Of a stretch of 6,475 nt of DNA, positions 3,742 through 6,475 are shown piece by piece. Made by a program: the position numbers and the translations under genes. Position 1 is the first letter of the stretch; every line of letters starts with the position of its first letter. The notes under the pieces are model-generated. The model ran no database searches and was not told the DNA's origin. It was given only the letters and a program-made list of their open reading frames with translations. The stretch is from OFTM34 sp047639415 (lineage in GTDB: Bacteria > Planctomycetota > UBA1135 > GCA-002686595), in assembly GCA_047639415.1 (NCBI GenBank), contig JBLINP010000271.1:1-6475 (forward strand), given 5' to 3'.

Positions 3742-5984
3742 TTTTTCGCCCCCTGCTGCCTTTGGCGTTTTGCCTGGGTTCTCCGCTCCTGTTTGCAAAT
3801 CCCGCTACGACCGGCACGACCCGACTTCTCGATCTCAATGGAGATCAGAAACTCGACCGGCTTACCAACTTGGACGACGGGACTCTTAGGGTTTCGCTCA
3901 ATGCTGGCAGGCGTGTGTTTCAAACCGTCGAACAGTTGCTTCCGCGAGCTTTGGTCAATGACGCACTCGCTGCTGATTTGAACGGGGACGGTTTCACCGA
4001 CCTCTACCTAGTGACCTCCCACGCCAACCTCGTATTGCTTGGTGATGGTACGGGCATGTTCTCCGAGGCTACTCTTCAAGTCGGGTTGAGCGATGAGAAC
4101 ACCGGCATCGGGGCGGAGCTCGTTCATGTTGACGAAGACGGTATCCTCGATCTGGCCCTTCACAATCAGAACGGCGACGTGCTCTTCTGGGGTAGTGAGA
4201 ACGGGTTTCTGCGTGACGAATCGACGCCCTTCGTCTCCGTGTCCCTGCCTGAAAACAGCACCCTCGATAGCTTCCTTCCGTTGAGCCTATTTGGCGAAAC
4301 GAATTCGGAATTCGGTGATAGCGCTAGTTCAGTGGGAACTGAAAATTTCAGTTCCCGTGGTCGGTCAGCTCCCCACGCAAAGCCCGCTTCGCGAAGCGAC
4401 TCGATTGGAAGCACGCCGCTCGCCGCCACAATCGGATCGGGATCACTCGCACCAATTGGTTCGACACGTCCGTTCATCACGCTGCTTGGTCTAACTCCCG
4501 CACAGAAGGAAGTGCTGAACCTATTGAGCGTGGTTGAGATCCCCGACGGGTTCAGTGGTACGGCCAAAACGTTGCGAGTGACGGGCGCGAACCTTCAAAT
4601 TGTCAACGGCCTCAATGCGACCAACGGAAACCCGGCGGACCCGGCCAACTTGACTGGTATCACCAACAGCGTCGGCAACTTGATCGTTGGCTATAACGAA
4701 CTTGGCCATCCAGTCTTCGACTCCCGCCTCGGCTCACACAACATCATTGTGGGGACAAAGAACACCTATACCCAATTTGGCGGCATTGTCGCGGGAAGCG
4801 AAAACATCATATCCGGGCCCTTTTCCACTATCACCGCCGGGCAACTGAACGAGGCCGTAGCCGCTCACGCTTCAGTGAGCGGAGGTAGTGAAAATCTCGC
4901 GCTCGCCGTCGAGAGTTCGGTAAGCGGCGGCAGTCGAAATACTGCCAGCGAATTGCAAGCATCTGTGAGCGGTGGCTTTCGAAACGTTGCGAGCGGCTAT
5001 CAAGCTTCGGTAAGCGGAGGTTATTTTAACGCCGCTAGCGGCTACAAATCCTCGGTTGGCGGCGGTTTGCAAAACACGGCCACAGGCTTTTCCGCAACGG
5101 TTAGTGGCGGGCGACGTAATACCGCTTCAGGTACGACCGCCTCAATCAGCGGCGGTGGCTATAGCCTCGCCTCTTCGACCCTCGCCACTGTCAGTGGTGG
5201 GAGAGGAAACCTCTCGAGCGGAACCGGAACCACTGTAAGCGGTGGAGCCGATAACACTGCTACTGGTACTTACGCATCCGTAAGTGGCGGCACGCTGAAT
5301 ACCGCCAGCGGATTGCAAAGCTCCGTTTCAGGCGGCGGACTCAACGTGGCATCCAGTATACTCACGTCCATTAGCGGCGGTCGGGCCAACATGGCGGTCG
5401 GCATCTATACAACGATCAGTGGAGGGGAGCAAAACACCGCAACCGGCACGAGGAGTTGGATTGGCGGCGGTATTTACAACAGCACCTTGGGCAATTTTTC
5501 GTCCGTTAGCGGTGGCATCTTGAACGTTACAAATGAGACCGCGGCTTCCATCTTTGGTGGCTACTCGAATCTCGCAGATGGTCGCTATTCAACCGTAAGT
5601 GGAGGCAAGCAAAACACCAGCACCGGCATGAACTCTTCGATCAGTGGCGGATCGGAAAACAACGTTACCGGCATCGGAGCTTCGATCAGTGGCGGCAGAT
5701 TCAATTTGTCTTCCGGCGATTACTCATCCGTCACCGGCGGTCGTACAAACGATGCAACCGCTTTGTACGCCTCCATTACCGGTGGCGCATCCAATTTGGC
5801 TTCTGCCTATGCCGCGTCGGTGACCGGAGGGGCTACCAATCATGCGAGTTCCATCGCCGCTACCGTAAGTGGAGGTAGGAGCAACGTCGCGAGCGGATAC
5901 TATTCAATGGTGAGTGGCGGTGCTGGACGAAGTGCTCCTGGAGTGGATGACTGGGCCGCAGGTACACTGTTCGAAGACAATTAG
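3738..5984 (+). CDS. Secreted FG-GAP and 15-residue-repeat protein
   Basis: The 748-residue product begins with a plausible signal peptide (arginine at 4, hydrophobic 5-19, likely cut near LLFA-NPA), so it is exported. Residues 27-160 hold FG-GAP/VCBS-like motifs with calcium-loop patterns DLNGDQKLD (32-40), DLNGDGFTD (80-88) and HVDEDGILDLAL (130-141). A Ser-rich low-complexity linker covers about 165-245. A segment with TLRVTGANLQIVNGLNATNG (278-297), GNLIVGYNE and GSHNIIVG precedes 26 repeats of 15 residues (348-737, consensus A-S-V-S-G-G-x-x-N-x-A-S-G-x-x). It ends in DWAAGTLFEDN. The repeats recall the beta-roll heads of YadA-like adhesins, but there is no YadA membrane anchor, no PEP-CTERM signal and no transmembrane end, so the protein is probably free, or held by its FG-GAP part. 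A structural surface or extracellular role is inferred. The start at 3738 fits the signal peptide; an in-frame TAG is at 3684. Confidence 0.9.
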   Translation: MIFRPLLPLAFCLGSPLLFANPATTGTTRLLDLNGDQKLDRLTNLDDGTLRVSLNAGRRVFQTVEQLLPRALVNDALAADLNGDGFTDLYLVTSHANLVLLGDGTGMFSEATLQVGLSDENTGIGAELVHVDEDGILDLALHNQNGDVLFWGSENGFLRDESTPFVSVSLPENSTLDSFLPLSLFGETNSEFGDSASSVGTENFSSRGRSAPHAKPASRSDSIGSTPLAATIGSGSLAPIGSTRPFITLLGLTPAQKEVLNLLSVVEIPDGFSGTAKTLRVTGANLQIVNGLNATNGNPADPANLTGITNSVGNLIVGYNELGHPVFDSRLGSHNIIVGTKNTYTQFGGIVAGSENIISGPFSTITAGQLNEAVAAHASVSGGSENLALAVESSVSGGSRNTASELQASVSGGFRNVASGYQASVSGGYFNAASGYKSSVGGGLQNTATGFSATVSGGRRNTASGTTASISGGGYSLASSTLATVSGGRGNLSSGTGTTVSGGADNTATGTYASVSGGTLNTASGLQSSVSGGGLNVASSILTSISGGRANMAVGIYTTISGGEQNTATGTRSWIGGGIYNSTLGNFSSVSGGILNVTNETAASIFGGYSNLADGRYSTVSGGKQNTSTGMNSSISGGSENNVTGIGASISGGRFNLSSGDYSSVTGGRTNDATALYASITGGASNLASAYAASVTGGATNHASSIAATVSGGRSNVASGYYSMVSGGAGRSAPGVDDWAAGTLFEDN
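4334..4356. repeat. 11-bp perfect inverted repeat with 1-base centre, inside the CDS
   Basis: GGGAACTGAAA (4334-4344) and TTTCAGTTCCC (4346-4356) are exact reverse complements around a single A. A further AGTTC lies just upstream (4326-4330). The site falls in the Ser-rich linker of the repeat protein, where the encoded residues are weakly constrained. Confidence 0.6.
4385..4398. repeat. 14-bp perfect palindrome CGCTTCGCGAAGCG
   Basis: It is self-complementary over 14 bases and lies 28 bases after the previous inverted repeat, in the same linker. It could fold as a hairpin with TTCGCGAA at its centre. Confidence 0.6.
4779..5948 (+). repeat. 26 tandem 45-bp units coding 15-residue repeats
   Basis: The period is exactly 45 bases with no insertion or deletion over 1170 bases. 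Both glycines of the S-G-G core are present in all of the last 24 units, and the asparagine at unit position 9 in 24 of 26. The first two units (GGIVAGSEN, STITAGQLN) are divergent caps. The DNA of the units differs strongly at third codon positions (SGG is written with AGC, AGT, TCA and GGA, GGC, GGT, GGG), so these are old units kept by protein selection, not recent slippage. Three adjacent late units (5724-5858) use T-G-G in place of S-G-G, which hints at one local duplication. Confidence 0.95.
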
Positions 5985-5991
5985 CGACGGC

Positions 5992-6020
5992 CCGCCCGCT
6001 TTGCATTGGGCGGTTGTTTT
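5992..6020 (+). terminator. Rho-independent terminator of the repeat-protein gene
   Basis: CCGCCC (5992-5997) pairs with GGGCGG (6008-6013) around a 10-base loop, followed by TTGTTTT on the plus strand, 8 bases after the TAG. The T run is on the plus side only, so it does not serve the convergent EgtB-type gene. Confidence 0.6.
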
Positions 6021-6043
6021 GTCTTGGCTCCGTATCGTCACGC

Positions 6044-6475
6044 CTAACGCGCCAGTCGAAATCCCGAGAACATCCAGCGCTGGTGCGGGAAGTAGAAGTT
6101 GCGATAGGTCGGTCGCACGTGATCTTTCGGAGTGACGCAGCAGCCTCCGCGAAGGACCATTTGATTGACCATGAATTTGCCGTTGTACTCGCCGAGCCCA
6201 CCGCCGAAAGGCACGTAGCCGGGGTAGGGCATGTAGGGACTTGCGGTCCACTCCCACACGTCTCCGAACTGTTGGCCTAGTCGGCCGGCGGTCGGCGCGG
6301 AGAGCAAGGCGACGGGGTGAAAGGTTTCGTCCTCGAGAAAGGCTCCGGGCACGGACGGGTCTTGCGCCGCGTGCTCCCATTCTTGCTCAGTGGGCAAGCG
6401 ATAACCCGACCAGGTCGCGTAGGCTTCGGCTTCGTAGTAGCTGACATGGCAGACGGGCTCGTGCGGATCAACATC
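6044..6475 (-). CDS. egtB: EgtB-type sulfoxide synthase, C-terminal part
   Basis: The open frame enters at the window edge and gives 143 residues before TAG at 6046-6044; the N-terminal part, including the DinB-like domain with the iron-binding histidines, lies outside. EgtB is a mononuclear iron enzyme that joins hercynine to gamma-glutamylcysteine or cysteine with oxygen, a central step of ergothioneine synthesis in the cytoplasm. Family signatures are clear: EPVCHVSYYEAEAYA, GYRLPTEQEWEHAA, FGDVWEWTASPYMPYPGY, GEYNGKFMVNQMVLRGG and TYRNFYFPHQRWMFSGFRLA. The fold is the FGE type, but these motifs separate EgtB from sulfatase-activating FGE and from the kinase-fused domain at the other end of the window. 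Relatives usually read GGSC after the LRGG; here it is GGCC. No egtD follows downstream, so any partner must lie upstream or elsewhere. It converges on the repeat-protein gene with a 59-base gap. A related iron enzyme such as OvoA cannot be excluded. Confidence 0.9.
   Translation of the reverse strand, partial: DVDPHEPVCHVSYYEAEAYATWSGYRLPTEQEWEHAAQDPSVPGAFLEDETFHPVALLSAPTAGRLGQQFGDVWEWTASPYMPYPGYVPFGGGLGEYNGKFMVNQMVLRGGCCVTPKDHVRPTYRNFYFPHQRWMFSGFRLAR

Noticed and set aside
3591..3923. A 110-residue minus-strand frame across the start of the repeat-protein gene
   Set aside because: It is antisense to a convincing signal peptide and FG-GAP segment, is of low-complexity composition, and carries no recognisable motif.
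4779..5948. A CRISPR array or a DNA-level satellite
   Set aside because: The 45-bp period has no conserved repeat and unique spacer pattern. Third codon positions vary freely and the frame is open, so the periodicity is of the protein.
6398..6475. A start of the EgtB-type gene at the TTG near 6397
   Set aside because: The frame is open to the window edge and residues before it (EPVCHVSYYEAEAYA) match the family, so the gene continues outside.

Overview
The window is most likely from a bacterium of the phylum Planctomycetota or a close relative. The argument rests on family types: a protein kinase fused to a formylglycine-generating-enzyme (FGE) type domain, an ECF-like sigma fragment directly upstream of it, and a secreted repeat protein with FG-GAP motifs. 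These families are rich in that phylum. No rRNA or marker gene is present, so the assignment is an inference.

Layout. Positions 1-157 (minus strand) hold the C-terminal tail of an IS91-type transposase, out of frame with the gene it runs into. Positions 60-3292 (minus) are a two-gene signalling operon: a 119-residue protein with only the C-terminal half of an ECF sigma factor, overlapping by ATGA a 958-residue membrane serine/threonine kinase with an outward-facing FGE-type domain. That domain is cut short at the transposase junction, so the kinase gene ends in about 31 residues of out-of-frame transposase sequence. Positions 3293-3737 are a divergent intergenic region with candidate promoters, several perfect palindromes, a stretch that looks like decayed coding sequence, and a possible 17-codon leader ORF. 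Positions 3738-5984 (plus) encode a 748-residue secreted protein: signal peptide, FG-GAP-like calcium-binding motifs, a linker, then 26 tandem repeats of exactly 15 residues. A hairpin terminator follows. Positions 6044-6475 (minus) are the C-terminal part of an EgtB-type ergothioneine-biosynthesis oxygenase that runs off the window.

How they fit together. The sigma-like gene and the kinase are almost certainly co-expressed and translationally coupled, which suggests a signalling pair. The kinase and the secreted repeat protein are divergently transcribed and may share control sequences, but nothing in the sequence proves a functional link. EgtB converges on the repeat-protein gene and looks unrelated.

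The observations most worth following are the region-4-only sigma-like protein with an acidic recognition helix, the transposase-truncated FGE domain, and the leader ORF that may drive translation of the repeat protein. I see no CRISPR array, tRNA, rRNA or clear new defence system.
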